From the NCBI GenBank assembly GCA_018240405.1, contig JAFEFW010000646.1:31781-95780 (forward strand): a stretch of 64,000 nt of DNA, given 5' to 3'. The DNA comes from Pseudomonadota bacterium (GTDB lineage Bacteria; Pseudomonadota; Alphaproteobacteria; Acetobacterales; Acetobacteraceae). The translations under genes were made by a program, and so were the position numbers. The notes under the pieces were generated by a model, which was not told the origin of the DNA, ran no database searches, and saw only the letters and a program-made list of their open reading frames with translations. Position 1 is the stretch's first letter, and each line of letters begins with the position of its first letter. Shown here piece after piece: positions 39,808-48,664 of this stretch.

Positions 39808-40716
39808 ATGAAAGCCATGGACATGACCACGCCAGCCATCATCGACATCAAGGCCGCCTTCGAGGCATCCGGCGTTGGGCCGGTCCTGGAACAGCTTGAC
39901 CGTGACCTCGTCGGCCTGGCGCCGGTCAAGCGGCGCATCCGGGAGATCGCCGCCCTGCTGCTGGTCGACAAGCTCCGCCGCGACAATGGCCTGACTGCGC
40001 AGCCACCTACGCTGCATATGTCCTTCACCGGCAACCCCGGCACCGGTAAGACCACCGTCGCCGCCCGCATGGCCGACATCCTGCACAAGTTGGGCTACAT
40101 CCGCTCCAACCACCTCGTTTCGGTGACGCGCGACGACCTCGTCGGCCAGTATATTGGCCACACCGCGCCGAAGACGAAGGAAATCCTGAAGAAGGCCATG
40201 GGCGGCGTGCTGTTCATCGATGAGGCCTACTACCTGTACCGCCCCGAGAACGAACGCGACTACGGCCAGGAAGCCATCGAAATCCTGCTGCAGGTCATGG
40301 AAAACCGCCGCGACGACCTGGTAGTGATCCTCGCCGGCTACGCCGACCGGATGGAGCGCTTCTTCACCTCCAACCCCGGCTTCCGGTCGCGGATTGCGCA
40401 CCATATCGACTTCCCCGACTACGCGCCGGACGAGCTGATGCAGATCGCCGAATACATGCTGCGCGACCAGAACTACCGCTTCAGCCCCGAGGCGAAGGAC
40501 GCCTTCCGCACCTATCTTGACGCGCGGATGCAGCAGCCGCACTTCTCCAATGCCCGGTCCGTGCGCAACGCGCTGGACCGGGCACGGCTACGCCAGGCGG
40601 TGCGGCTGTTTGAAACACGCGACCAGGCGCTGACGGTCGACGACCTGATGACGCTCGGCCCGCAGGAAATCCTCGCCAGCCGCGTGCTGGCCCCGAAGCC
40701 GGAGCAAGCGGCATGA
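39808..40716 (+). CDS. cbbX: CbbX, red-type RuBisCO activase (AAA+)
   Basis: The start ATG 39808 ([15 protein letters not shown]) gives 302 residues; in-frame codons to 39460 run through cbbS and the repeat and are not coding. Walker A GNPGTGKT and Walker [12 protein letters not shown] are present, then the arginine-finger region and [14 protein letters not shown]. CbbX uses ATP and RuBP to pull the C-terminus of red-type CbbL and release inhibitory sugar phosphates. It overlaps rpe by 4 nt. Confidence 0.96.
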   Translation: MKAMDMTTPAIIDIKAAFEASGVGPVLEQLDRDLVGLAPVKRRIREIAALLLVDKLRRDNGLTAQPPTLHMSFTGNPGTGKTTVAARMADILHKLGYIRSNHLVSVTRDDLVGQYIGHTAPKTKEILKKAMGGVLFIDEAYYLYRPENERDYGQEAIEILLQVMENRRDDLVVILAGYADRMERFFTSNPGFRSRIAHHIDFPDYAPDELMQIAEYMLRDQNYRFSPEAKDAFRTYLDARMQQPHFSNARSVRNALDRARLRQAVRLFETRDQALTVDDLMTLGPQEILASRVLAPKPEQAA

Positions 40717-41372
40717 GCAGTGTGATCATCGCCCCGTCCATCCTGTCCGCCGATTTCTCGCGGCTGGGCGAAGAGGTGCGCGCTATCGACGCCGCCGGCG
40801 CCGACTGGATTCACCTGGATGTGATGGACGGCCATTTCGTGCCCAACATCACCTTCGGGCCGGACATCATCAAGGCGCTGCGCCCGGTGACGAAGAAGTT
40901 CTTCGACGCGCACCTGATGATCAGCCCGGTCGATCCATACCTGGAAGCCTTTGCCAACGCCGGCTGCGATCGCATCACCGTGCACGCCGAAGCGGTGACG
41001 CATCTGGACCGGACGCTGCAGCACATCGCGACCCTGGGCAAGAAGGCCGGCGTGGCGCTGAATCCGGCGACGCCGGAGAGCGTCATCGAGTACGTGCTCG
41101 ACCGCATCGACCTGGTGCTGGTGATGTCGGTCAACCCCGGCTTCGGCGGCCAGAAATTCATACCAGCCGCGGTGGACAAGATCCGCCGCGTCAAGGCGCT
41201 GATCGGCAATCGTCCGATCCGGATCGAGGTGGATGGGGGCGTCACACCCGATACCGCGCCGCTGGTGATCGAGGCCGGCGCCGAGGCTCTGGTCGCCGGA
41301 TCGGCGGTCTTCGGCCGCCCGCCCTACGCGCAGGCCATCGCCGCGCTGCGCGGCGTGCCGCTGGCGGCCTGA
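40713..41372 (+). CDS. rpe: Ribulose-phosphate 3-epimerase
   Basis: This 219-residue TIM-barrel protein has the signature [14 protein letters not shown] and [31 protein letters not shown] and RIEVDGGV carry the remaining metal and phosphate ligands. It interconverts xylulose-5-P and ribulose-5-P, feeding phosphoribulokinase. In cbb operons it is often called cbbE. Overlaps cbbX by ATGA and the GNAT gene by one base. Confidence 0.96.
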   Translation: MSSVIIAPSILSADFSRLGEEVRAIDAAGADWIHLDVMDGHFVPNITFGPDIIKALRPVTKKFFDAHLMISPVDPYLEAFANAGCDRITVHAEAVTHLDRTLQHIATLGKKAGVALNPATPESVIEYVLDRIDLVLVMSVNPGFGGQKFIPAAVDKIRRVKALIGNRPIRIEVDGGVTPDTAPLVIEAGAEALVAGSAVFGRPPYAQAIAALRGVPLAA

Positions 41373-42229
41373 TGCTGCCGCCCGGCCTCTCGATCGGGCC
41401 GATGAGCCGCGATGACGTCGCCGTCCTCGCGGGCTGGGCGGCCGATGAAGGCTGGAACCCCGGCAACGCCGATATCGGCATCGCCTGGGATATCGATCCC
41501 GGCGCCTTCATCGCCCTGCACCGCGATGGCGAACTGGTCGGCGGTGGCACGATTTTCCGCCACAGCCCGATGTTCGGCTTCATGGGCCTGTTCATCGTCA
41601 AGGCTGGGCTACGGCGGGCCGGCCTTGGCGCGCCGCTGTGGCATCACCGCCTGGACCTGCTGCAAACCCGGCTGGCGCCAGGCGCCACGATCGGCATGGA
41701 CGGCGTGTTCGACATGGTGCCGTTCTATACGCGCGGCGGCTTCACCCTGGCCTACCGCGACCTCCGGTTTCAGGGTGCTGCGCAAGGCGTCCCCGACAAG
41801 GCGGTCCGTCCGCTGACGGAGGCCGACTTCCCGGCGATCGAGGCCATCGACCGGCAGCACTTCCCGACCCCTCGTGGCACCTTCCTTCGCCGCTGGGTCT
41901 TCCAGCCCGGCGCCCACGCACTGGGCCTCTTTGACAGCGGCACGCTGCTGGGTTTCGGCGTCGCCCGCCCCGCCCGGCAAGGCTTCAAGCTCGGTCCCGT
42001 CTACGCCATGTCACCGGACAGTGCCGAGAGCCTCGTCTCCAGCCTGATGGCGCCCATCATCGGCCAGCAGGTCCAGCTCGACGTTCCGGAGCCAAACGAC
42101 GCCGGCCTGCGTTTGGCACAGAGCTTCGGCCTGTCCGAAGTGTTCGGCTGCGCCCGGATGTATCACGGCCCTACGCCGGACTTGCCGGTCCGGCAGATCT
42201 TCGGCGTGACCTCGTTCGAATTCGGCTGA
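41372..42229 (+). CDS. GNAT-family N-acetyltransferase
   Basis: This 285-residue protein has an N-terminal GNAT domain with an acetyl-CoA motif (GLFIVKAGLRRAGLGAPLWH) and a C-terminal half (about 150-285) resembling a second GNAT-like domain (LTEADFPAIEAIDRQHF). The first base of its ATG is the last base of the rpe stop, so it is the terminal gene of the cbb operon by arrangement. Its target is unknown. GNAT enzymes of this two-domain type have varied small-molecule substrates. A link with carbon fixation is only positional. Confidence 0.82.
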   Translation: MLPPGLSIGPMSRDDVAVLAGWAADEGWNPGNADIGIAWDIDPGAFIALHRDGELVGGGTIFRHSPMFGFMGLFIVKAGLRRAGLGAPLWHHRLDLLQTRLAPGATIGMDGVFDMVPFYTRGGFTLAYRDLRFQGAAQGVPDKAVRPLTEADFPAIEAIDRQHFPTPRGTFLRRWVFQPGAHALGLFDSGTLLGFGVARPARQGFKLGPVYAMSPDSAESLVSSLMAPIIGQQVQLDVPEPNDAGLRLAQSFGLSEVFGCARMYHGPTPDLPVRQIFGVTSFEFG

Positions 42230-42282
42230 CGGCCCAGCGGCGCGGCTGCGTTCGTCATGGACCAGCTTGGCCCGCCCTCGGC

Positions 42283-43344
42283 CTACGCCGCGGCGTAGAC
42301 CGGCGCGGCAATTTCCCGCCCACGCAGTGAGGTGGCGCCGGTGTCATCCAGCCGGCCGGCGATATGATCGTACAGCGCCTTGTCGTGCCGCGTCGTCTCA
42401 TGGATGTAGTCGGTGTCCTCAGCCGCAAAATCCTCCAGCCGCATGAACGGCTTCGACGCATTCATCCGCGTCAGGTGGCGGACCTCCCAACGCTCCTTCA
42501 GCCACGCTGTGTAGCGGCGCAGGTCGGTGATCTCGACATTGTATTCGATCATTGCCTCGATGGCGCTGTCGCGGTCGCCGTGGCCGAGGAAGTGACAGGT
42601 GTTGTCAGGCGGCACCACGCCCGGGTCGCGCAGGATGCGATGGGCAAGGCGCTGGACCTCCTGCGGCGAATCCAGCATCTCGGGATCGTCCACGCCAAAC
42701 AGTTTCCGCCATCCCGCCGTGTCATGCGGCAACGGATCGGCGACCGACCGCATCCGGGTCAGCACGTAGTTCACCTGCGACACAGTCAGCGACACCGGAT
42801 CACGGATGGTGGTGAACACGTGGTCCTGCGGCCGGGCGACGCCCCATTTGACGTAGGTTTTCAGCTCGTTGTGGCCGTGGATGTAGATGCTGTCCGAGAC
42901 GCTGGCCTCTAGCGCCAGCTCTTTCAGGCTCTGGTAAAAGGCTCGCCGGCCGGTCAGTCCCGGATCGATGATAGTGGTCCGCAGCGACGGGTAGCGGGTG
43001 ATCAGATGCGTCGAGAGGTCGGAGCCGGCGCTCTTCGGCACATGCACGAAAGACAGGCACCTCTTCTCGGGATAGGCGGCGATGAACCGCTCGACCAGGT
43101 TGTTCTGGAACTCGAAGCTGCGAATCGCACGCTCGAACAGGTCCGGGATGGTATGGCGCTCATGGCTTGACGCGGCGCTTTCGTTCTCGGGTTCGCGGCC
43201 ATGGCAGGCGCGGTAGACGTCCCGGGCGGTCAGCCCATCGACGTCGATGTCGGTCAGCAGCGCCTGGACACCGAGTTCCTCTCGGTAGAATCTAAAAAGC
43301 GCGAAAACATCACGAAAATTCTGCGGAAAGGGCGGCACGTGCAT
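42283..43344 (-). CDS. Sulfotransferase-family protein
   Basis: This 353-residue protein has a PAPS 5'-phosphosulfate-binding loop-like motif CLSFVHVPKSAGSDLSTHL near residue 98 and a 3'-phosphate-type motif FTTIRDPVSLTVSQVNYVL. It resembles the sulfotransferase-2/heparan-sulfate type family. It probably modifies a surface polysaccharide or small molecule; the acceptor is unknown. No signal peptide, so it acts in the cytosol. It is followed by the convergent GNAT gene and is divergent from the monooxygenase gene. Confidence 0.75.
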   Translation of the reverse strand: MHVPPFPQNFRDVFALFRFYREELGVQALLTDIDVDGLTARDVYRACHGREPENESAASSHERHTIPDLFERAIRSFEFQNNLVERFIAAYPEKRCLSFVHVPKSAGSDLSTHLITRYPSLRTTIIDPGLTGRRAFYQSLKELALEASVSDSIYIHGHNELKTYVKWGVARPQDHVFTTIRDPVSLTVSQVNYVLTRMRSVADPLPHDTAGWRKLFGVDDPEMLDSPQEVQRLAHRILRDPGVVPPDNTCHFLGHGDRDSAIEAMIEYNVEITDLRRYTAWLKERWEVRHLTRMNASKPFMRLEDFAAEDTDYIHETTRHDKALYDHIAGRLDDTGATSLRGREIAAPVYAAA

Positions 43345-43494
43345 GGGCTGAGTATCTCCGTGCCGGTCTTATAGCAGACGTAATGATAGCCGGCGCAACG
43401 ATGGCCTGCGTCCCAGCCCTGGAACCCGCCGGAACCTTGCTCTACCGGCTGGTTTCCGCCACATAGCCGGCAGGAAACAGGGGCATCCCACAGC

Positions 43495-45435
43495 ATGTTC
43501 GAAGCAGCCGTAAAGGACGAAGCGGCCCTGCGCGCCGCGCTGGCCGAAGCCGACATCGCGCCGACGGTGATGGTGCTGGCGCAACTGTCCGGCGACATGG
43601 CGATCCTCGATGAGGTCGCGCCGCACATCCAGGGCGCCTGGAGCTTCATGGAGTCCGTGCCGGAGCCGCTGAAACAGAAGGTACGCGACCGGCTGGTCGA
43701 GGTGCTGAAGGAGTACGCCGCCACCGGCCGCAAGCCGGCCGCCGAACTGCCGACCGCCACGCTGCAGCGGATCATGACCGCCGGCGCCGGCCAGCACGTG
43801 CCGGATGAGTATATCCCCGTGCTGCTCGAGGAAACGCGCCTGAACGGCGGCGATCCGCGCGCGGTGCACTGGCACCACCGGCCGGCCGCCGCGACGCTGG
43901 ACGCCTTCAAGGTGGTCATCATCGGCGCCGGCTTCTCCGGCCTGTGCAGCGCGATCCGCCTGCAGGACCTGGGCATCCCCTACCAGATCATAGAGAAGAA
44001 TCCCGATGTCGGCGGCACCTGGCTGGAAAACGCGTATCCCGGCTGCGCGGTGGACACGCCCAACCATTTCTACTCCTACTCATTCAATCCGAATGAGGCC
44101 TGGACGCGGCATTTCTCCCGGCGCGACGAGTTGCTGGCCTACATCCGGTCCAGCGTCGACAAGTACGGCCTGCGCCAGCACATCCGGTTCGGCACCGAAG
44201 TCACCGCGGCAGCCTATGACGAAGCCGGCGGCGCCTGGTCGATCAAGCTGCGCGGCGCGGACGGCAAAGCTGAAACGATCCAGGCCAGCGCCCTGATCAG
44301 CGCCGTCGGCCAGTTGAACCGGCCGTCCATCCCGAACATCCCCGGCAAGGACCGGTTCAAGGGCAAGCTGTTCCACACCGCGCAGTGGGACAACAGCGTG
44401 GACCTGGCGGGCAAGCGCGTCGCCATGATTGGCACCGGCGCCAGCGCCATGCAGACCGGCCCATCGATTGCACCGGACGTGGCGCACCTGACGGTATTCC
44501 AGCGTACGCCGCACTGGGCCGTTTCCAATCCGAACTACCACAAGGAGGTCAGCCCCGGCACGCTGTGGGTGATCAAGCACATCCCGTACTACGCGCAGTG
44601 GATGCGCTTCCTGCTGTTCTGGGCCGGCTCCGACGGGTTCCATAACACGCTGCAGGTCGATCCGAACTGGCCGCACCAGGACCGTTCTCTGAACGAAAAG
44701 AATCAGGCGATGCGCGACATGATTGTCGACTATGTCCGCAAGGAACTGGACGGCGATGAGGAATTGCTGGCGAAGGTCATTCCGCCCTACCCGCCCTACG
44801 GCAAGCGGATGCTACGGGACAATTACTGGTACCGCATGCTGAAGCGGCCGAACGTGTCGTTGGTAACCGGCGACATCGCCGAGATCACCGAAGATGCGAT
44901 CGTCATGCAGGACGGTACGCGGCATGAGGTGGATGTCATCATCATGGCCACCGGCTTCCAGGCGTCGAAGATGCTGGCGCCGATGGAACTGCGCGGCCGC
45001 ACCGGCCGGACCATCCGCGACATCTGGGGCGACGATGATCCGCGCGCCTATCTTGGCATCACCGTGCCGGAGTTCCCCAACCTGTTCCTGATCTACGGGC
45101 CGAACACCAACCTCGCGCATGGCGGCAGCATCATTTTCCACACGGAATGCCAGGTCCGTTACATCATGCAGGCGCTGCGCTTCATGCTGGAGCACGATGA
45201 AAGAGCGCTGGAAGTGAAGCGCGAGGCGCATGACGAGTACAACCGGCTCGTGGACCAGACCCACCGCGGCATGGTCTGGGCGCATCCCGGAGTGATGAGC
45301 TGGTACAAGAACAAGCACAACCGGGTGACGGTGACCTCGCCCTGGCGTCTGCTCGACTACTGGCGGCTGACCAGGGACTTCGATGCGTCGAAATACCTGA
45401 CGCACGGAGCAGAACAGGCGGTGGCGGCTGAATAG
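43495..45435 (+). CDS. Baeyer-Villiger-type flavin monooxygenase
   Basis: This 646-residue protein has an extra N-terminal domain (1-135) as in the 4-hydroxyacetophenone monooxygenase group. The FAD motif is VVIIGAGFSGLCSAIRLQ near residue 142, the BVMO fingerprint FKGKLFHTAQWD, and the NADP motif AMIGTGASAMQ. It oxidises a ketone to an ester or lactone with O2 and NADPH. The substrate is unknown; no degradative cluster is adjacent. It ends 6 nt before the convergent glycosyltransferase. Confidence 0.86.
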   Translation: MFEAAVKDEAALRAALAEADIAPTVMVLAQLSGDMAILDEVAPHIQGAWSFMESVPEPLKQKVRDRLVEVLKEYAATGRKPAAELPTATLQRIMTAGAGQHVPDEYIPVLLEETRLNGGDPRAVHWHHRPAAATLDAFKVVIIGAGFSGLCSAIRLQDLGIPYQIIEKNPDVGGTWLENAYPGCAVDTPNHFYSYSFNPNEAWTRHFSRRDELLAYIRSSVDKYGLRQHIRFGTEVTAAAYDEAGGAWSIKLRGADGKAETIQASALISAVGQLNRPSIPNIPGKDRFKGKLFHTAQWDNSVDLAGKRVAMIGTGASAMQTGPSIAPDVAHLTVFQRTPHWAVSNPNYHKEVSPGTLWVIKHIPYYAQWMRFLLFWAGSDGFHNTLQVDPNWPHQDRSLNEKNQAMRDMIVDYVRKELDGDEELLAKVIPPYPPYGKRMLRDNYWYRMLKRPNVSLVTGDIAEITEDAIVMQDGTRHEVDVIIMATGFQASKMLAPMELRGRTGRTIRDIWGDDDPRAYLGITVPEFPNLFLIYGPNTNLAHGGSIIFHTECQVRYIMQALRFMLEHDERALEVKREAHDEYNRLVDQTHRGMVWAHPGVMSWYKNKHNRVTVTSPWRLLDYWRLTRDFDASKYLTHGAEQAVAAE

Positions 45436-45441
45436 GCCGCC

Positions 45442-47091
45442 CTACCCGCCCTCGCACAGCCGCCGGTAAAACGCCTCCATTGCCCGGCACAGCCCGTCGG
45501 CATCGCAGGCCGGTGAGCGCAGCAGCCGGTCTCGCATGCCCGCACGCAGCGCTGCCAGCATCGACGGCGTGGCCGGGTCATTCGCCAGCGCCACCGCGCG
45601 GGCGACGTAGGCGTCCGCGTCCGCCATCACCCATTCGGATAACCCCGCCGCCCGCAGCAGTGACGTGCTGGTGCGCGATGCCCACCGGTCGCCGTCGAAC
45701 GTCAGCACCGGGACACCCTGCCACAGCGCCTCGGTCGTGGTCGTGCCGCCGTTGTAGGGGAAGGTGTCGAGCGCGATGTCGACCTCCCGGTAGGCGTCGA
45801 GAAACGCAAAATGCGGCGACCTTCCCTGCATCGTGACGCGGCCTGGTTCGATGCCGTGGCGCTGCAGCCGGCCCAGCAGGTGCTGCTGCACCGAGGCGTC
45901 GGACAGCCCGCCATTCTTCAGGAACAGCCGAACCGCCGGCGCTTGCTGCAGGATACGCGCCCAGGCCGCCAGAACCTGGTCCGTCAGTTTGTATTGCGAG
46001 CCGAGGCAGCCGAAAACCAACCCTGACCTCGCGGTGCACGGCGGTGGTGCCACATCGGGCACGGGATAGCGGACCTCGAAAGCGAGGTAGCTGCCGGGGA
46101 TTCGGTAAATCCGTTCGGTGTAGAAGCGTTCCTCATCCGGCCGGATCACCGCATCATCACCCACCAGCCAGTCCACGGCAGTCACGCCCGACGTGGCGAA
46201 CATGTTGAACCAGGCGACGACATGCAGCGCCGGACGCAGCGCCAGCAGTCCGAGCCGCTGCTGGTGGCTGTAGCCGTTAAGGTCAACCAGCACATCGATA
46301 TCGAGCTCGCGGACGATGCCGGCGACCGTGTGGTTCGGCACGCCGCGGACCTCGGCCACGACATCGGCGGCGTGATCGACATATCCGCTATCCGCGCTCG
46401 GCGGCGCACCATCGGACAGCATGACGACGTCGAAACGCGCGCGATCGTGCCGGTTGATCAGGGCGAAAACCGGCTTCATCCAGTTGGCGTCGCCGAAAAA
46501 CGCGGACAGGTAGCCGATGCGCAGCCGCCGCCCCGGCGCGCGGCGCACCGGTTTGAGCGAAGGCGCCGCAGCCTCGATTGGCAGCCCATCCGCCCAGCGC
46601 CGCCGGTGCTGCAATACGGCAGCGTGATCGGCGGCGGAGCAGCCCGGAATGACCGCGGCGATGCTGGCACGCGCCATTTCGGTCAGCTCCGGTTCCAGTC
46701 GTTCGGCGTTGAGAAAGGCTGCGACGGCCGCCTCGGCCTCACCGAGTTCGAAAAGTGCCTTGCCGAGGTTGTACTGCGCGCGTCCCGAGTACGGTGCGAG
46801 CGCCGCGGCGCGGGCGAGGCAGGACGCCGCGGCGCCGGCGGCCTTCAGGCTCAGATTGGCACAGCCCGCGCCATACCAGGCATCCGCCGAAGTCGGGTTG
46901 AGGCGCTGCGCTTCGGCGTAGGCCTCGACCGCCTCCGTCAGGCGCCGCTCATGATGCAGCGCATCGGCCACGGCCAGCGCCAACCCGGCATGGGCGGGGT
47001 GGCGTTCCCGCGCGGCAAGCAGCATCGGCAGCGCCGGCAGGCCCTGCGCGAGGCGCGACATTGCTTCGGCGGCGATCCGGTCCGGTTCCAT
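45442..47091 (-). CDS. TPR / O-GlcNAc-transferase-like glycosyltransferase (GT41 type)
   Basis: I chose ATG 47091 (MEPDRIAAEAMSR), giving 549 residues; a TTG at 47151 is the only longer start. TPR-like repeats cover about 20-170 (ALAVADALHHERRLTEAVEAYAEAQRLNP; AQYNLGKALFELGEAEAAVAAFLNAERLEP). The C-terminal part has the bacterial OGT/SPINDLY-like pattern: RLRIGYLSAFFGDANWMKPVF, VDLNGYSHQQRLGLLALRPA, and ALDTFPYNGGTTTTEALWQGVPVLT. The last is the nucleotide-sugar-binding site. It probably glycosylates a protein such as flagellin or a surface glycan. The neighbouring sulfotransferase could act on the same surface polymer, which is inference. Confidence 0.85.
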   Translation of the reverse strand: MEPDRIAAEAMSRLAQGLPALPMLLAARERHPAHAGLALAVADALHHERRLTEAVEAYAEAQRLNPTSADAWYGAGCANLSLKAAGAAASCLARAAALAPYSGRAQYNLGKALFELGEAEAAVAAFLNAERLEPELTEMARASIAAVIPGCSAADHAAVLQHRRRWADGLPIEAAAPSLKPVRRAPGRRLRIGYLSAFFGDANWMKPVFALINRHDRARFDVVMLSDGAPPSADSGYVDHAADVVAEVRGVPNHTVAGIVRELDIDVLVDLNGYSHQQRLGLLALRPALHVVAWFNMFATSGVTAVDWLVGDDAVIRPDEERFYTERIYRIPGSYLAFEVRYPVPDVAPPPCTARSGLVFGCLGSQYKLTDQVLAAWARILQQAPAVRLFLKNGGLSDASVQQHLLGRLQRHGIEPGRVTMQGRSPHFAFLDAYREVDIALDTFPYNGGTTTTEALWQGVPVLTFDGDRWASRTSTSLLRAAGLSEWVMADADAYVARAVALANDPATPSMLAALRAGMRDRLLRSPACDADGLCRAMEAFYRRLCEGG

Positions 47092-47303
47092 GGGCAGAGT
47101 GAAGCCCCCGCGCAAGCGTGCGGCAATCGGCAAGGCGGCGGTCCGATGCAAACGCCCCCGGAATCAATCCGGCACGATACGGCGCCGGTCCTAACGCCCC
47201 TGGGTCCAGAATTGCCGGTTGTAGACCATGGCAGCGCGCCGCTTGCATCAGTCCGGCATCGCCCGCACTCTCGCGCGCAACACACCGGGAAGGAACCCAG
47301 TCC

Positions 47304-48311
47304 ATGCCGCAATGGGAAAAGCGCCAGGTTGGCCGCACCAAGCTTCAGGTTACCACGCTCGGCCTCGGCACCGCGACGATGGGCGCCAGCCGCTTCCCGA
47401 TCAGCCATCGCGAAGGCGAGGCGATCGTCACCGCGGCTTGGGACGCCGGCGTGCGCTATGTCGATACGGCGCCGTTCTATGGTGTCGGCGCGGCGGAGCA
47501 CCGCACCGGCGACGCGCTGCGGGAGAAGAACCGCGACGAGTGGGTGCTGTCCACCAAAGTTGGCCGCCTTCTGAAGCCGAAGACCGACAATGCGCCCTCA
47601 CCCGACGGACGCCTGTCGCCGATGCCGTTCCAGGTCGTCTACGACTACTCCTATGACGGCATCATGCGCTCGATCGAGGACAGCTACCAGCGCCTCGGCC
47701 TGGCACGTATCGACATTTTGTATGTGCACGATATCGGCGTCTACCAGCACGGTGAGGAAGAGAACGCGAAGCACTTCAAGGTGCTGCGCGAGAGCGGCTA
47801 TCGCGCGATGGAGGAGCTGAAGCGCACCGGTGTGGTCAGCGCCATCGGCCTCGGCGTGAACGAAAAGGCGGTGCTGCTGGACGCGCTGAAGATCGGCGAC
47901 TGGGACGCGTTCCTGCTGGCCGGCCGCTACACGCTGCTGGAGCAGGATCCGCTGGACGATCTGCTGGTGCAGTGCCAGCAGCGCGGCACCTCGATCGTCG
48001 TCGGCGGGCCGCTGAATTCCGGCATCCTGGCCGGGCGCGACACCTGGAACTATGCGAAGGCGCCGCCGGAGATCGCCGAGCGTGTGCAGAAGATCGCGCG
48101 CGTGTGCGATTCGCATAACGTGCCGCTGCCGGCCGCGGCGCTGCAGTTCCCACTGGCGCATCCGGTGGTGTGTTCGGTCATTCCGGGTCCGCGCAGTGCG
48201 GCGGAGTTCAATGAGAACCTGCCGCTGTTCACCATGCCGATTCCGTCCGGCCTGTGGTCCGATCTGAAGAGCCAGGGGCTGCTGCGGCAGGATGCGCCGG
48301 TGCCGGGGTAG
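47304..48311 (+). CDS. Aldo/keto reductase
   Basis: The ATG at 47304 (MPQWEKRQVGRTKLQVTTLGLG) gives 335 residues. Catalytic tetrad elements: RYVDTAPFYGVGAAEHRTGDAL (Asp, Tyr), STKVGRLL (Lys) and LYVHDIG (His). The SVIPGPRSAAEFNENL stretch is the NADP-binding end. It matches the AKR group that includes D-threo-aldose 1-dehydrogenase and pyridoxal dehydrogenase-like enzymes. Stand-alone gene. Substrate unknown. Confidence 0.85.
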   Translation: MPQWEKRQVGRTKLQVTTLGLGTATMGASRFPISHREGEAIVTAAWDAGVRYVDTAPFYGVGAAEHRTGDALREKNRDEWVLSTKVGRLLKPKTDNAPSPDGRLSPMPFQVVYDYSYDGIMRSIEDSYQRLGLARIDILYVHDIGVYQHGEEENAKHFKVLRESGYRAMEELKRTGVVSAIGLGVNEKAVLLDALKIGDWDAFLLAGRYTLLEQDPLDDLLVQCQQRGTSIVVGGPLNSGILAGRDTWNYAKAPPEIAERVQKIARVCDSHNVPLPAAALQFPLAHPVVCSVIPGPRSAAEFNENLPLFTMPIPSGLWSDLKSQGLLRQDAPVPG

Positions 48312-48664
48312 TGGGGGTAGAGACGCGGGGCAAAGCACCCCGTTGTTGCTGATGTGTTATGGCGGCATGTGGTCTTGGACGCGCCAGGAAACGGCTTGAA
48401 GGGAGCCGGTATGTATGGCCGTCGGTGCCTCACCGGCGCTGCCGGTGCCGGCGCAACCGGCTCTGGGTTCACGCGGAGGATAGCGGAGACGCAAAGGGCC
48501 GCGGAGGACGTTTCGCTGGCGTCGTCGCACGCTGTGCGCCGCGTGGGCACCGACCCGAAACACCCAGCTCTGCCGCCCTCCGCGTGAAATAAAAACGGTC
48601 CACGCCACCGCCAGCGGCGCCGGGGAGACTGACGCCGCTCCCGGTGCCGCTGCCCGCCGGACCG
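48312..48664. repeat. Intergenic region with 121-bp inverted-repeat element
   Basis: TTCACGCGGAGG (48468-48479) and CCTCCGCGTGAA (48577-48588) form a perfect 12-bp inverted repeat 97 nt apart. Between them is GC-rich sequence with partial internal copies of the arm (CGCGGAGGACG at about 48511). The right arm is followed by ATAAAAA, the only A-run here. The remaining gap (convergent gene ends at 48311 and 48665) shows no gene. This looks like a small non-autonomous repeat element. Confidence 0.6.
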
